From positions 20,819 through 84,818 of the forward strand of contig NZ_JAQUWN010000007.1 of the NCBI RefSeq assembly GCF_028692895.1: a DNA stretch of 64,000 nt, read 5' to 3'. The notes below the pieces were generated by a model that saw only the letters and a list, made by a program, of their open reading frames with translations, ran no database searches and was not told the DNA's origin. The position numbers and the translations under genes were made by a program. Each line of letters begins with the position of its first letter. Within the stretch, counting starts at the first letter, position 1. This document shows positions 63,538 to 64,000 of this stretch, piece by piece. This DNA is from Pseudodesulfovibrio sp. GTDB taxonomy: Bacteria; Desulfobacterota; Desulfovibrionia; Desulfovibrionales; Desulfovibrionaceae.

Positions 63538-64000
63538 ATGTTAGATGACTTATTGCCGATTTTTGCTACAGGCATTTTTACATTGGCAGGATTTTGGCTC
63601 TCGGCATACATCGAAGCTAAAAAGAATAAGCAGCAACTTTTACAAATTGTTTTTAAAAAGCGTATTGAAGTATATACCGCGTTGGTAGAAATGACACATG
63701 AGACACTGTTGGTGGCGTTGGTTAAAAACTCCAATCAAGATGTCATGAGTGGTGGCGTAAGTATATTGAATAAATTTGGTGGCTGTGCTCTCTTCGCAAG
63801 TAATGAAGTTAGTGAGGTGGCGGTAACGTATGGAACAACTGCCGCCAATAGTGAAATTGAGTTCGAAGAAAAGAAAAATGAGTTGGCAAGTCTTCATGGA
63901 AAACTTCGTACATTATGCCAGCAAGAAATTGGAATGGAAGACCTTCAATGTGAACTATCAAAAAATGACAATGGATCTTTTCTAGATTTCAAAAGGTTTG
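63538..64000 (+). CDS. Partial (3' end outside window) AT-rich ORF: N-terminal TM helix plus charged helical/coiled-coil region; function unknown
   Basis: Not in ORF track because no stop before the window end. My translation: MLDDLLPIFATGIFTLAGFWLSAYIEAKKNKQQLLQIVFKKRIEVYTALVEMTHETLLVALVKNSNQDVMSGGVSILNKFGG...; SD aggcggagga; much lower GC than the rest. Confidence 0.75.
   Translation, partial: MLDDLLPIFATGIFTLAGFWLSAYIEAKKNKQQLLQIVFKKRIEVYTALVEMTHETLLVALVKNSNQDVMSGGVSILNKFGGCALFASNEVSEVAVTYGTTAANSEIEFEEKKNELASLHGKLRTLCQQEIGMEDLQCELSKNDNGSFLDFKRF

Overview
High-GC bacterial chromosomal window. Gene content and order (fused CobA-HemD, mreBCD-mrdA-rodA, bactofilin, split ATP synthase operon without atpB/atpE) fit a Desulfovibrio-type sulfate reducer; this lineage is an inference from synteny only. 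The left third is dominated by one 24.3-kb gene encoding an ~8,100-aa repetitive protein. Its N-terminus carries a LEPR-XLL motif (YFEQLEPRQLLS) and no visible classical signal peptide. Immediately upstream is an apparent operon of (i) the C-terminal part of a membrane HlyD-like/M50-HlyD-type protein, cut by the window edge, (ii) a short divergent SecA-like ATPase and (iii) a LuxR-type HTH regulator. I interpret this as a candidate dedicated export system for the giant protein, and it is the most interesting locus here. The rest is mostly housekeeping: a c-di-GMP signalling pair, nhaA, cobB, MFS, AMMECR1, HD-GYP, DUF342/FapA-like, BPL_N-like, valS, cobA-hemD, purN, TIGR01212-type radical SAM, cell-shape operon, bactofilin and atpF'FHAGDC. 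Two likely accessory insertions stand out: an Abi-family HEPN-like gene between valS and cobA-hemD, and a strongly AT-rich membrane/coiled-coil ORF after the atp operon that runs off the window end. I saw no convincing rRNA, tRNA, CRISPR or transposase. No database searches were run; all family names come from motif recognition in the translations.
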